64,000 nucleotides of DNA from Bog-756 sp963776225 (GCA_963776225.1 CAVZLL010000004.1:992001-1056000); one strand, 5' to 3'; numbered from the stretch's first letter, positions 7,724 to 16,990 are shown. The notes: generated by a model from the sequence alone, not told the origin. Numbers and translations are program-made.

Positions 7724-8308
7724 ATGGCTCGACAACTGCTGATCGACCGCGAGTCGGTCATCAACTCGGCGATGTGGATCGCCGACCACGAGGGCCTGGC
7801 CGCTCTCACGATGCAGCGGGTGGCCCAGGACCTGGGAGTGACCCCGATGGCCCTCTCCCGCCACGTGAAGAACAAGCAGGACCTGCTCGACGCCCTGGTC
7901 CGCCGCCTGATGCACGACATCCCGGAACCTCCCGAGTCGATGCCCTGGCGTGAGCGACTGCGGTGGCTCGCCGAGGTCATCCGGGCGAGCGCCCTCGAGC
8001 ATCGGGCTGTCTTCGCCCTTCTTCCTCGATACCGTGAGCCCCAGGAGGGAGCGCACGTGCGCTCGGCGGTGGCCGGTGCGCTGCGCGAAGCCGGGGTACC
8101 GGAGGACGAGCTGGTCCGCACCGAAAAGGTGGTCAACACGGTGCTCGTGGGCTTCTGCGCAAGCGACGCTGGGGGCCGGTTCCGGAACAGGCCCCGGCGC
8201 GAGGTCGACGGGGACTTCGCCGCGGCGTTGAGGATGATCGAGCATTACGTGGAACTGGTCAGCAGCCGACAGGGAGGACCGCCGGGACCGGATCTCAGAA
8301 GCGGTTGA
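7724..8308 (+). CDS. TetR/AcrR family transcriptional regulator
   Basis: One-component repressor of 194 residues. The N-terminal helix-turn-helix spans about residues 8-55, with GLAALTMQRVAQDLGVTPMA and SRHVKNKQDLLDAL; the C-terminal ligand domain is all-helical and unassigned. The ATG has GGAG 7 bases upstream. It follows leuA by 249 bases and is preceded by a large inverted repeat, its likely operator. It converges with, and overlaps by 14 bases, the FGGY kinase on the other strand. Target genes beyond itself cannot be read from the sequence. Confidence 0.85.
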   Translation: MARQLLIDRESVINSAMWIADHEGLAALTMQRVAQDLGVTPMALSRHVKNKQDLLDALVRRLMHDIPEPPESMPWRERLRWLAEVIRASALEHRAVFALLPRYREPQEGAHVRSAVAGALREAGVPEDELVRTEKVVNTVLVGFCASDAGGRFRNRPRREVDGDFAAALRMIEHYVELVSSRQGGPPGPDLRSG

Positions 8309-9857
8309 GACGCTTGAAGATGCCCTTGGTCTGTTTGTAGGTCGCCACGAACTGCTCGAAGAGCAGGTCGTACTCGGGGGCGTTGGCCGGGTCGGGGCGG
8401 TAGACGCGCCGCACCTCGACCATCGAGGGGATCTGGTCGGCGGTGATCCGGCCGAGCGCGAGCAGGGTGAGCAGGCCCGCCCCACGGACGTTTGCGAGCA
8501 CCGGATCGGCTACCTGGCGGATCTCCCGATCGAGCACGTCCGCGTGGATCTGTGCCCACTGGTCGGAGTTGGCCCCTCCCCCGATGAAGGCCAGCGGGTC
8601 GAGCCGCCGGCCGGCGAACTTCTCCACCGCGTCGAGCAGCCACCGCGAGTTGTACGCGACGCCCTCGAAGACGGCACGCACCATCTGGGCCCGGGTGGTG
8701 GACAGCGAGAGGTTGTGGAACCCACCACGGACCGTGTGGTCGTCGACCGGAGAGCGCTCACCGTTGAGCCAGGGCGTGAAGAGGACCCGGCCGCTCCCGG
8801 GGGCCACCCCGTCGACCAGCGCGTTCATCTCCTCGAAGTCCCCGGCGAGGCCGAGGTTGTCCCGGAGGAAGGTGAGGCAGGCACCGGCCGTCTCGTGCTC
8901 GTCGGCGATGAGGTACCGGCCGGCGAGCGCGGCCGGGATGGAGGCGACGTTGCTCGTGGGCGCGGTCTTCTTGAACGGGACGTGTGCCGAGATCCAGGAC
9001 GACGTCCCGATGTAGAGGTGCGCGCCGAAGTCGGCCACCGCCCCGGACCCGAACACCGCCGAGTGCACGTCCCCCGAACCGGACGCCACCGGCAGCCCGG
9101 CCGGGATGCCGAGGTCGGCGGCCGCCGCGTCGGTCACCGCCCCCACGATGGTGTTCGGCGGCACCAGCTCGGGGAGCTTGGACCGGTCGAGCCCGCTCCA
9201 CTCGAGCAGCTTGTCGTCGTAGACGACCCGGTCGATCGCCCGGTTGTCGGTGACCCAGTGGGCGGCGATCGAATCGAAGGAGGCGCACGTCCGGCCGGTC
9301 AGCCGCAGGGTGAGGTAGTCGACCGGCTCGAGGAAGGTGGCGGTGCGCCGGTAGACGTCGGGGAAGGCGTCCCGAAGGAACAGGATGTGGGAGACAGGGT
9401 CCTTGCCCGACAGGCCCGGTGCCCCGCCGGTCACCTGGACCCACCGCAGCAGCTTGCGCGGGTCGTAGCCGAGGACGTTGACCGTCCCGCCGGCCGCGCG
9501 GCGGATCGCTGCGTTCCCCCGCGAGTCCATCCAGATCAACGCCCGCGCCAGCGCGGCGTCGTCCTCCCCCACCGCCACGGTGCCCGACCACTGGGCTGTG
9601 CAGCCGATGCCGATCAGGGCGGCCGGGTCGATGCCGGGTGCCGCCATCACCGTGCGGGCGGCACTGCAGACCGACGTCCACCATTCGGTCGGGTCCTGCT
9701 CGGCACCTCCCCCCTCCAACAGGTGGAGGGCGACCGGCTCGGCGGCGTGGGCGACGATCCGTCCCGAGACGGTGACCACGGCGACCTTCGGTCCGCCGGT
9801 CCCGAGATCGACTGCGAGCACGCACGGCTCGCCGCCGGCGCCGGGCCGGGCGGTCAC
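8295..9857 (-). CDS. FGGY-family carbohydrate kinase (xylulokinase-like)
   Basis: ATP-dependent sugar kinase of 520 residues with both FGGY halves. Phosphate-binding DLGTGGPK is at 17-24; later GTSSW and GGGANSD mark the ATP site. Closest by eye to xylulokinase-like FGGY proteins, but the sugar cannot be decided: no transporter, isomerase or sugar regulator is adjacent. The start is set at the GTG overlapping the ileS stop by 4 bases (GTGA); a GTG at 9872 is an alternative. The pairing with ileS in one operon is unusual. Confidence 0.85.
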   Translation of the reverse strand: MTARPGAGGEPCVLAVDLGTGGPKVAVVTVSGRIVAHAAEPVALHLLEGGGAEQDPTEWWTSVCSAARTVMAAPGIDPAALIGIGCTAQWSGTVAVGEDDAALARALIWMDSRGNAAIRRAAGGTVNVLGYDPRKLLRWVQVTGGAPGLSGKDPVSHILFLRDAFPDVYRRTATFLEPVDYLTLRLTGRTCASFDSIAAHWVTDNRAIDRVVYDDKLLEWSGLDRSKLPELVPPNTIVGAVTDAAAADLGIPAGLPVASGSGDVHSAVFGSGAVADFGAHLYIGTSSWISAHVPFKKTAPTSNVASIPAALAGRYLIADEHETAGACLTFLRDNLGLAGDFEEMNALVDGVAPGSGRVLFTPWLNGERSPVDDHTVRGGFHNLSLSTTRAQMVRAVFEGVAYNSRWLLDAVEKFAGRRLDPLAFIGGGANSDQWAQIHADVLDREIRQVADPVLANVRGAGLLTLLALGRITADQIPSMVEVRRVYRPDPANAPEYDLLFEQFVATYKQTKGIFKRLNRF

Positions 9858-12800
9858 GCCTTGTGCAGCCACACCGTGACCCGGCGGGTCGTCTCACCCT
9901 CGTCGAGCTCGATGGCGGTGCCGGGCCCTCCTCCGCCGGGTGGGTCGATCGAGACCGACCGCGCCAGCACCTCGCGGGCGATGGCGTCGAACTGCGGGGC
10001 CAGATCGTCGAGCCCGACCAGGTGGAGGACGATCCAGTCGGAGACCTCGAGGCCGGTCGCCTTCCGCAGGTCCTGGATGTGGCGGATGACCTCACGGGCC
10101 AGGCCGCGGCGGCGCAGCCCCTCGTCGAGGGCGAGGTCGAGGGCGACCACCTCGGCGCCGTCCCGCGAGACGGCGAACCCCGGCTGGGCGCGGACCCGCA
10201 GCTCGACCTCCTCGGCGCCGAGCTCGACCGGGCCGTCCTCCAACACGACGACGACGGGGCGCCCCGCTGCCAGATCTGCAGCGGCGTCGGCACCGTCGAC
10301 GGTGGCCATCGCCGCCCGGAGTGCCTGGACCCGCCTGCCGATCCGCGGGCCGAGCAGCTTGAAGTTGGGGAGCAGCTCGTAGGCGAGGACGTCGCCGAGC
10401 TCGTCGGTGACCTCCACCAGGTCGACGTTGAGCTCGTCCTCCACCACGCCGGGCGGGGGCGTGGGACTGCCCGGCGGCAGGTAGACCAGGGCGCGGGAGA
10501 GGGGCTGACGGACCTTGATCCCCGCCTCGGACCGGGCGGAACGACCGAGCGAGGAGAGCCGCCGCGCGAGGGCCATACCCTCCTCGAGGGCCGGGTCGAG
10601 GGCGGAACGGTCGACCTCCGGCCAGTCGGCGAGATGCACCGAGTCCTCCTCGTCCGCGCCGGTCAGGTCGCGCCAGACGCGGTCGGCGAGGAAGGGACAG
10701 AACGGCGCCAGGAGGCGCGCCACGGTGACCAGCACCTCGTGGAGCGTGGCCTGCGCGCTGAGCGAGTCCGCCGGGTCGGCGCCCGGATCCGTCCGCCAGA
10801 ACCGGCGCCGGCTGCGCCGCACGAACCAGTTCGAGGCGTCGTCGACCAGCTCGGCGACGGCGGTGGCCGCGGGGAACGGCTCGTACCCGTCGAGCGACTC
10901 GGTGACCCGGGCGACGGTCGCGTGCAGCCGTGAGCGCATCCACCGGTCGAGGAGCGGCCGGCGGGCCGGCTCGGGGACGGCGGGGTCGTCGGGGACGAAG
11001 CCGTTGAGCGACGCGTAGGTGGTGAAGAAGGACCAGGTGTTCCAGAGGGTGAGCAGGGTGTCCCGCATCGAGGCGTCGATGACCTCGAAGCTCACCCGGG
11101 TGGGAGTCCACGGCGAGCCCTGCGAGAACATCCACCACCGGAGCGGGTCGGCCCCGCGGGTCGAGAGGATCTCCCAGGGGTCGATCACGTTGCCGACGCT
11201 CTTGGACATCTTGCGCCCGTCCGCATCGACGATGTGGCCGAGGCAGAGGACGTTGCGGTACGCGGTCGAGCCGCGCACCAGCGTGTTGACGGCGAGCAGG
11301 GAGTAGAACCAGCCACGGGTCTGGTCGATGGCCTCACAGATGAAGTCCGCCGGGTAGACCAACCGGTCGACCGAGCCGTCGACGACCGGGTAGCCCCACT
11401 GGGCCGTCGGCATCGAGCCCGAGTCGAACCACGCGTCGATCACCGGCTCCACACGGCGCATGAGCACGGGCCCGTCGGTGACGTCCTCGCCGTCGCCGGG
11501 AGACGGGCAATCGGGACAGGGGAAGACGACCTCGTCGATCTCGGGACGGTGCGGGTCGACCCCCGAGAGGTCGGTGCCCGCCAGCCGGGAGAGCTCGGAG
11601 AGCGAGCCCACGCACCGCAGGTGCCCCTCCCCGCACCGCCAGACCGGGAGCGGCGTGCCCCAGTAGCGGTCCCGGGAGAGCGCCCAGTCGACGTTGTTGG
11701 CGAGCCACTCGCCCATGCGTCCGTCACGGATGTACTCGGGGTGCCACCCGATGGTGCGGTTCTGGGCGATCAGGTCCGCCTTGCGCTCCGAGGTGCGGAC
11801 GTACCAGCTCGGCTTCCCCCAGTAGACGAGGGCGGTGTCGCACCGCCAGCAGTGCGGGTAGGGATGGACGTACGGCTCGCGCCGCAGGAGCAGGCCGGCG
11901 GCCTCCAGCCGGTCGTTGACCGCGCCGTTGGTGTCGCGGACCGTCCGGCCCTCGAGCCAGGGCACCGCGTCGGTGAAGCGGCCGTCGGGCCCGACCGGGT
12001 TGAGGGTGGGGAGGCCGCCTGCACGGCCGACCTCCCGGTCGATCTCCCCGAAGGCCGGCGCCAGGTGGACGATGCCGGTCCCCTCGTCGGCGGCCACGAA
12101 GTCGCCCGCCAGCACCCGCCAGCCGTGGCGCCCTGCGTCGGCCGGCCCGGGTTCGAGATCGGTGAAGGGGCGGTCGTAGGTGAGCCCGACCAGCGCCGAT
12201 CCCGGGACGACCGCGTCGATGCGGGCGCCGTCCCCGAAGACGGCCCCGACCAGGTCCTCGGCCACGAAGCACTCCCCGACCAACGCATAGGAGAGGTCCG
12301 GGCCGACCGCCGCCCCGGTGTTGGACAGCAGCGTCCACGGGGTGGTGGTCCAAGCGACGAGCGCGAGGCCGGCGAGCGAGTCCCGGCCGAGGGTGCGGCG
12401 GAGGGACGCAGCCGCATCCCCCTCGTCGCGCAGCGGGAACCGCACGTAGGCCGACTCGTCCTCGACCTCCCGGTAGACGTCGGGCTGTCCGAGCTCGTGG
12501 CTGCTCAGCGCGGTGCCACAGCGCGGGCAGTACGGGACCACCTTGATGTCCTCGTAGAGGAGGCCCTGGTCGAAGAGGCTCTTCAAGTTGCTCCAGACCG
12601 ACTGGACGTACTCCGGCGAGAAGGTCCAGTAGGCGTCGTCGAGGCTGATCCAGTAGCCGATCCGCTCGGTGAGGGACTGCCAGTCGTCCACGTAGTTGCG
12701 GACCGACTCGCGGCAGAGCCGGGTGAATTCGGCGATCCCGACCTGCTCCTCGATCTGCCGCTTGGCGGTGAGCCCGAGCTGCTTCTCGACCTCGACCTCG

Positions 12801-13075
12801 ACGGGGAGCCCGTGGGTGTCCCACCCGGCCTTCCTCGGCACGGCGTAGCCGCGCATGGTCCGGTACCGGCAGAAGAGGTCCTTGAAGACCCGGGCCCAGA
12901 CGTGGTGCAGACCCGGCCGGCCGTTGGCGGTGGGAGGACCCTCGTAGAAGACCCAGGGCTCGGCGCCCTCGCGCAGCTCGACCGAACGCTCGAAGACCCG
13001 GTGCGCGGACCAGCGGGCGAGCTCCTCTGCCTCGAGGGCGGTGAAGTCGGCGGCGGCGGGGACCGGGCGGAACAA
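9854..13075 (-). CDS. ileS: isoleucyl-tRNA synthetase (type 2, eukaryote-like)
   Basis: Charges tRNA-Ile. The 1073 residues contain the class I HIGH-equivalent GLHHVWAR (55-62), YEGPPTANG just before it, the zinc ribbon CPRCG, the CP1 editing domain, KMSKS in GRKMSKSVGN (about residue 620), the anticodon-binding domain and the long C-terminal part of the type that includes mupirocin-tolerant enzymes. The start is a TTG preceded by GAGAGGA at 8 bases; the N-terminus FRPVPAAADFTALEAE matches the family. Only 107 bases separate it from the divergent glycosylase gene, leaving no room for the T-box leader found before many actinobacterial ileS genes. Confidence 0.96.
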   Translation of the reverse strand: MFRPVPAAADFTALEAEELARWSAHRVFERSVELREGAEPWVFYEGPPTANGRPGLHHVWARVFKDLFCRYRTMRGYAVPRKAGWDTHGLPVEVEVEKQLGLTAKRQIEEQVGIAEFTRLCRESVRNYVDDWQSLTERIGYWISLDDAYWTFSPEYVQSVWSNLKSLFDQGLLYEDIKVVPYCPRCGTALSSHELGQPDVYREVEDESAYVRFPLRDEGDAAASLRRTLGRDSLAGLALVAWTTTPWTLLSNTGAAVGPDLSYALVGECFVAEDLVGAVFGDGARIDAVVPGSALVGLTYDRPFTDLEPGPADAGRHGWRVLAGDFVAADEGTGIVHLAPAFGEIDREVGRAGGLPTLNPVGPDGRFTDAVPWLEGRTVRDTNGAVNDRLEAAGLLLRREPYVHPYPHCWRCDTALVYWGKPSWYVRTSERKADLIAQNRTIGWHPEYIRDGRMGEWLANNVDWALSRDRYWGTPLPVWRCGEGHLRCVGSLSELSRLAGTDLSGVDPHRPEIDEVVFPCPDCPSPGDGEDVTDGPVLMRRVEPVIDAWFDSGSMPTAQWGYPVVDGSVDRLVYPADFICEAIDQTRGWFYSLLAVNTLVRGSTAYRNVLCLGHIVDADGRKMSKSVGNVIDPWEILSTRGADPLRWWMFSQGSPWTPTRVSFEVIDASMRDTLLTLWNTWSFFTTYASLNGFVPDDPAVPEPARRPLLDRWMRSRLHATVARVTESLDGYEPFPAATAVAELVDDASNWFVRRSRRRFWRTDPGADPADSLSAQATLHEVLVTVARLLAPFCPFLADRVWRDLTGADEEDSVHLADWPEVDRSALDPALEEGMALARRLSSLGRSARSEAGIKVRQPLSRALVYLPPGSPTPPPGVVEDELNVDLVEVTDELGDVLAYELLPNFKLLGPRIGRRVQALRAAMATVDGADAAADLAAGRPVVVVLEDGPVELGAEEVELRVRAQPGFAVSRDGAEVVALDLALDEGLRRRGLAREVIRHIQDLRKATGLEVSDWIVLHLVGLDDLAPQFDAIAREVLARSVSIDPPGGGGPGTAIELDEGETTRRVTVWLHKA

Positions 13076-13170
13076 CGGATACGTCCTCTCGGGAGATCGG
13101 CTGGGGGTCGCAGCTCGAGCGCCTCGACCCGCACCGGATGCGGAGCAGATACTACGGGCGCCCGAGGGTG

Positions 13171-13176
13171 CACAAT
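13171..13176 (+). promoter_or_regulatory. -10 box (CACAAT) of the Fpg/Nei gene
   Basis: CACAAT ends 6 bases before the GTG at 13183, the spacing of a leaderless transcript. No clear -35 box is seen. Confidence 0.4.
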
Positions 13177-13182
13177 TGACCC

Positions 13183-14079
13183 GTGCCCGAGCTCCCCGAG
13201 GTCCAGGCCCTCACCCGTGCTCTCAGCGCCCGTTCGGTCGGTCATCGGATCGAGCGCTGCGAGCTGGCCTCCTTCGCCGCGCTGAAGACGGTCGACCCGC
13301 CCCTCGAGGTGCTCGAGGGACGGACGGTCGCCGGGGTCGAGCGACGGGGGAAGTTCGTCTGCACCTCCACCACGGCTGCTGCGGCGGCCGGTGCCGTGGA
13401 CCGGGACGCGGAGCGTTGGCTGGTGGTCCACCTGGCCCGTGGCGGGTGGATCCGATGGTCCGACGCCCTCCCCGCGGGACGGGTCAAGCCCACGAAGAGC
13501 CCGCTCGCGCTCCGACTGCGGCTGGACGACGGCTCGGGCTGGGAGGTGACCGAGATGGGCACCGAGAAGCGGCTCGCCCTCTGGGTGGTCGCCACCCCGA
13601 CGGACGTGCCCGCGATCGCCGGACTGGGCGTGGACCCACTGGACCCGGGGTTCACCCGGGACGTCCTGGACGGGATCCTGTCCGGGAACCGCTCGATCCT
13701 CAAGACGGTCCTGACCACCCAGTCGGTCATCGCCGGTGTGGGCAACGCCTATTCGGACGAAGCGCTGCACCGGGCCCGGCTCTCGCCCTACAAGCGCGCC
13801 GACTCGCTCGACGAGGACGAGCGCACCCGACTCCACGATGCACTGGTCGGGGTGCTGGCCGAGGCGGTGGAACGTCTCGAGGGGCACGACCCCGCCGAGC
13901 TCAAGGGGGACAAGCGCCGGGCCATGCAGGTGCACGGTCGTGCCGGCGAGACCTGCCCGGTCTGCGGCGACACGGTCCGGCAGGTCTCCTTCTCCAGCAA
14001 GTCGCTCGAGTACTGCCCGACCTGCCAGACCGGCGGGAAGCCCCTCGCCGACCGCCGCCTGTCCCGGCTGCTCAAGTAG
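13183..14079 (+). CDS. Fpg/Nei family DNA glycosylase/AP lyase
   Basis: Base-excision repair enzyme of 298 residues that removes oxidised bases and nicks the strand. Pro2 and Glu3 of the N-terminal PELPEVQ are the catalytic residues, so the GTG start is fixed. A conserved Lys sits in RRGKFV (about residue 65), an H2TH region follows, and the C-terminal zinc finger is C-x2-C-x16-C-x2-C. The finger lacks the typical Fpg spacing and RGT sequence, so Nei-like substrate preference is possible. Divergent from ileS. Confidence 0.92.
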   Translation: MPELPEVQALTRALSARSVGHRIERCELASFAALKTVDPPLEVLEGRTVAGVERRGKFVCTSTTAAAAAGAVDRDAERWLVVHLARGGWIRWSDALPAGRVKPTKSPLALRLRLDDGSGWEVTEMGTEKRLALWVVATPTDVPAIAGLGVDPLDPGFTRDVLDGILSGNRSILKTVLTTQSVIAGVGNAYSDEALHRARLSPYKRADSLDEDERTRLHDALVGVLAEAVERLEGHDPAELKGDKRRAMQVHGRAGETCPVCGDTVRQVSFSSKSLEYCPTCQTGGKPLADRRLSRLLK

Positions 14080-14088
14080 GACCGCGCA

Positions 14089-14106
14089 CGCCCGCCCGGG
14101 CGGGCG
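14089..14106. terminator. GC-rich palindrome after the glycosylase gene
   Basis: Perfect 18-bp palindrome CGCCCGCCCGGGCGGGCG ten bases after the stop. It could fold as a short hairpin and terminate transcription, but it has no T-run and no natural loop. Confidence 0.35.
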
Positions 14107-14155
14107 GGACGCTCCGATCGACCGGCCGGTCGGACCGATCGGGGAGACTGGCGTC

Positions 14156-14785
14156 ATGCCCGAGCTCTTCGTCCTCGAAGGACGGTGGGTCCGCCTGCTC
14201 CCGCTCTCCCCCGACCACGTGGAGGGTCTCCTCGAGGCGGCGACCGCCGACCGGTCCTCCTTCGGGTACACGCTGGTGCCGGCGGACCGGGCCACCATGA
14301 CCGAGTACGTCGAGCGGGCCGTCGCGCGCCGGGCCGCCGGCGAGCAGGTGCCCTTCGCCACCTGGTCGGTGGCCCTCGGCCGGGTGGTGGGGAGCACCCG
14401 CTTCTACGACCTCGCGCAATGGGACTGGGCCCCGGTCCTCTCCGAGCCGGTTGCTGCCGCCGGGCGGCCGGTCGACTCGGCCTGCATCGGCCACACCTGG
14501 ATCGAGCCCGCGGCGCAGCGGACCCCGGTCAACACCGAGACCAAGTTGCTCATGATGGACCACGCCTTCGACACCTGGGGGGTGCGGGTGGTCCGCCTGT
14601 GGACCGACGCACGCAACGCCCGCTCGCGCGGCGCAATCGCCCGCCTCGGCTGCTCGCTCGACGGTGTCCTGCGGGCCGACCGCCCGGCCACCGACGGTTC
14701 CGTTCGCGACTCCGCGGTGTTCTCGATGCTGGCGGAGGAATGGCCGGCGGCGCGCCGGCGGCTGGTGGAGCGCCTCGGCACCTGA
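14156..14785 (+). CDS. GNAT family N-acetyltransferase (RimJ/RimL-like)
   Basis: Acetyl-CoA-dependent acyltransferase of 209 residues. The GNAT fold is visible from the N-terminal LEGRWVRLLPLS strand, WSVALGRVVGSTRF, and the late stretch NTETKLLMMDHAFDTWGV followed by RNARSRGAIARLG, the part that binds the acetyl-CoA pyrophosphate in RimJ/RimL relatives. This subgroup acts on protein N-termini, amino acids or antibiotics; no substrate can be assigned. It stands alone between the glycosylase and rrf2-like genes. Confidence 0.85.
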   Translation: MPELFVLEGRWVRLLPLSPDHVEGLLEAATADRSSFGYTLVPADRATMTEYVERAVARRAAGEQVPFATWSVALGRVVGSTRFYDLAQWDWAPVLSEPVAAAGRPVDSACIGHTWIEPAAQRTPVNTETKLLMMDHAFDTWGVRVVRLWTDARNARSRGAIARLGCSLDGVLRADRPATDGSVRDSAVFSMLAEEWPAARRRLVERLGT

Positions 14786-14838
14786 CTGCAGCCAGCCTCG
14801 GGCGCAGCGCGCGCACCGCCTGGTGGCAGCCGCTCTGG

Positions 14839-14844
14839 CAGACT
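14839..14844 (+). promoter_or_regulatory. -10 box (CAGACT) of the Rrf2-like gene
   Basis: CAGACT ends 7 bases before the GTG at 14852; a leaderless transcript is expected. Confidence 0.4.
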
Positions 14845-14851
14845 CTCCGGC

Positions 14852-15304
14852 GTGTACATCTCCGCCAAGGTCGACTACGCGGTGCGGGCACTGTGCTCGC
14901 TGGCCGAGGCCGAGGGGGCGGTGACCTCCGAAGCGTTGTCGACCTCGCAGGGCCTGCCGTCCAAGTTCCTCGAGAGCATCCTCAACGACATGCGTCGGGC
15001 CGGCATCCTGACCAGCCAGCGCGGAGCCGAGGGCGGCTACCGCCTGGCCCGTCCGGCATCGGAGATCTCGGTGGCCGACGTCATCCGGCCGCTCGACGGC
15101 CCGCTCGCCGAGGTCCGTGGCCTCCGCCCCGAGGCCACCAGCTACGAGGGCGCCGCCGAGCACCTGCAGGCGGTCTGGGTCGCGGTGCGGGCCAGCCTGC
15201 GCGCCGTCCTCGAGCAGGTCACCATCGCCGGCATCGTGTCCGGCAACCTGCCCCGGTCGGTCACCAAGCTCACCGCGGATCCCGACGCCTGGCTGCCCCA
15301 CTGA
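14852..15304 (+). CDS. Rrf2 family transcriptional regulator without the Fe-S cysteines
   Basis: Winged-helix regulator of 150 residues with the Rrf2 signature (YISAKVDYAVRALCSLAE at the start; SKFLESILNDMRRAGIL; SQRGAEGGYRLARP). IscR/NsrR-type members bind an Fe-S cluster through three cysteines in the loop after the wing. Here that region (about 80-105) has none, and the only cysteine is Cys15, so cluster sensing of the usual kind is excluded. Monocistronic; targets unknown, with the DHA2 exporter next downstream as one possibility. Confidence 0.88.
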   Translation: MYISAKVDYAVRALCSLAEAEGAVTSEALSTSQGLPSKFLESILNDMRRAGILTSQRGAEGGYRLARPASEISVADVIRPLDGPLAEVRGLRPEATSYEGAAEHLQAVWVAVRASLRAVLEQVTIAGIVSGNLPRSVTKLTADPDAWLPH

Positions 15305-15345
15305 CCCCCACTGATCCCCCACTGACCCCCACTGATCCGCACTGA
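15294..15345 (+). repeat. five-copy CACTGA-containing short tandem repeat
   Basis: CACTGA recurs at 15299, 15309, 15320, 15330 and 15340 in a C-rich background (about 10.5-base period). The first copy contains the TGA stop of the rrf2-like gene. It could be slippage at a gene end, or helically phased sites upstream of the exporter. Confidence 0.75.
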
Positions 15346-15403
15346 GCCGGCCCCGGCGGAACCGGGTCCGAGGACCACCGATCGGTCGGGCCGCACCACC
15401 CCC

Positions 15404-15409
15404 TACGAT
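15404..15409 (+). promoter_or_regulatory. -10 box (TACGAT) of the DHA2 exporter gene
   Basis: TACGAT ends 8 bases before the ATG at 15418. No Shine-Dalgarno precedes the ATG, consistent with a leaderless transcript. Confidence 0.5.
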
Positions 15410-15417
15410 TGCCTCCC

Positions 15418-16974
15418 ATGAGCCCGCCTGCGCCCGACGGCGCGCCCGGGGTGGCCACCCGATCGTCCGGTCCCGGGGACGGCGCTCCGTCCGCGGGGCT
15501 GGGCAGGGCCGAGACCTTCATCCTGATCATCGTCTGCCTGGCCCAGTTCATGGTGGTCCTGGACATCTCCATCGTGAACGTGGCGCTCCCCTCGATCCAG
15601 AAGGACCTCGGATTCGGCGCGGCGAGCCTGCAGTGGGTGGTCACGTCGTACGCGCTCACCTTCGGTGGCCTGCTGCTCCTCGGGGGCCGCCTCGCCGACA
15701 TCTTCGGACGCCGCCGGATCTTCCTCATCGGACTCGCGCTCTTCACCGCGTCCAGCCTCCTCGGAGGATTCGCCGGCAACCAGGCCACCCTCATCGCGGC
15801 TCGGTCGTTGCAGGGGGTCGGTGCGGCCGTCCTCTCGCCGGCCACCCTGACCATCCTGACCGTCACCTTCACCGACCAGCGGGCACGGGCCAAGGCGTTC
15901 GGGGCGTGGGCGGCGGTCGCAGCAGGGGGTGGTGCCGCCGGTGCCCTCCTCGGCGGGATCCTCACCCAGTTCCTCTCGTGGCGGTGGATCCTGTTCGTGA
16001 ACGTCCCCATCGGCGTCATCCTCTTCGTCTTCGCCAGGATCGTCCTGGTCGAGTCCCGGGCCGAGGGCGACCGCCGGAGGCTGGACGTCGCCGGGTCCAT
16101 CGCGGTCACCGGCGGCCTGCTCAGCCTGGTCTACGCCATCGTCCACACCGACCAGGTGGCCTGGACCGCACCCTCGACCCTGGTCGCGCTGCTGGTCGCC
16201 GCGGTGTTGCTCGGCTCCTTCGTCTTCATCGAGGCCAAGGTGGCGAGGGACCCGCTCGTCCCGCTGCGGATCTTCCGGTCCCGGTCGGTCACCGGAGCCA
16301 ACCTGGCCATGTTCTGCTTCGGGGTCGGGATGTTCGCCATGTGGTTCTTCCTCTCGCTCTTCCTCCAGCAGGTGCTCGGCTACGACCCGTTGACCACCGG
16401 GCTCACCTTCCTCCCGCAGACCGCGGCCATCGCGGTCGGCGCGACCCTCAGCGGCCGGCTCTCGCCGCGGTTCGGTCCACGCAACGTGCTGATCGTGGGC
16501 GCAGTGCTCGCCGCCGGCGGCCTCTACTGGCTCTCGTTCATCCGGGCGACCGACACCTACTGGACCGGGGCCTGCGGCGGCGGCATCCTGGCCACCTTCG
16601 GGATGGGCCTGGCCTTCACCCCGATCGCGCTGCTCGCCACCGGCGGGGTCCGGCGCGACGAGGCCGGTCTGGCTTCGGGGCTGGTCAACTGCAGCAGGCA
16701 GATCGGCGCCTCGGTCGGCCTGGCGGCCCTCTCGACCATCGCAGCCTCCCGGATCACTTCGCTGCTGCACCACGCGCCCCCCGTCGCGCAGAAGGTGGCG
16801 ATGACCGCCGGCTACTCGCGGGCCTTCCTCATCGCCTCGATCGCGGTGCTGGCGGGTGGGCTGTTCGCGTTGCTCATCCCGCCGGCTCCGTCGCCGGAGA
16901 CGGGACCGGCCATGGCGGTGGAGACGGTGGAGACGGTGGAGACGCAACCTGCACCCGCGGTCGCCACGGACTGA
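15418..16974 (+). CDS. MFS drug:H+ antiporter, DHA2 (EmrB/QacA) family
   Basis: Membrane exporter of 518 residues with about 14 hydrophobic helices. The family motif LDISIVNVALPSIQ is in helix 1, followed by WVVTSYALTFGGLLLLGGRL and DIFGRRR (motif A), then the antiporter motif C region. Typical substrates are drugs and toxic hydrophobic cations; none can be named here. A proline/glycine-rich cytoplasmic N-terminus and a C-terminal tail with a triple VET repeat (9-base units, 16918-16944) look dispensable. ATG 15418 is chosen over an in-frame TTG 9 bases earlier, which overlaps the -10 box. Confidence 0.9.
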   Translation: MSPPAPDGAPGVATRSSGPGDGAPSAGLGRAETFILIIVCLAQFMVVLDISIVNVALPSIQKDLGFGAASLQWVVTSYALTFGGLLLLGGRLADIFGRRRIFLIGLALFTASSLLGGFAGNQATLIAARSLQGVGAAVLSPATLTILTVTFTDQRARAKAFGAWAAVAAGGGAAGALLGGILTQFLSWRWILFVNVPIGVILFVFARIVLVESRAEGDRRRLDVAGSIAVTGGLLSLVYAIVHTDQVAWTAPSTLVALLVAAVLLGSFVFIEAKVARDPLVPLRIFRSRSVTGANLAMFCFGVGMFAMWFFLSLFLQQVLGYDPLTTGLTFLPQTAAIAVGATLSGRLSPRFGPRNVLIVGAVLAAGGLYWLSFIRATDTYWTGACGGGILATFGMGLAFTPIALLATGGVRRDEAGLASGLVNCSRQIGASVGLAALSTIAASRITSLLHHAPPVAQKVAMTAGYSRAFLIASIAVLAGGLFALLIPPAPSPETGPAMAVETVETVETQPAPAVATD

Positions 16975-16990
16975 GCGGCGTCACACCCGG

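Noticed and set aside
13076..13182. T-box riboswitch before ileS
   Set aside because: Only 107 bases, shared with the divergent glycosylase promoter; no Stem I, specifier loop or TGGNACC-like T-box sequence is seen.
14089..14106. Palindrome after the glycosylase gene as a regulator binding site
   Set aside because: It lies immediately after a stop codon and is pure G/C; a terminator-like or fortuitous hairpin is simpler.
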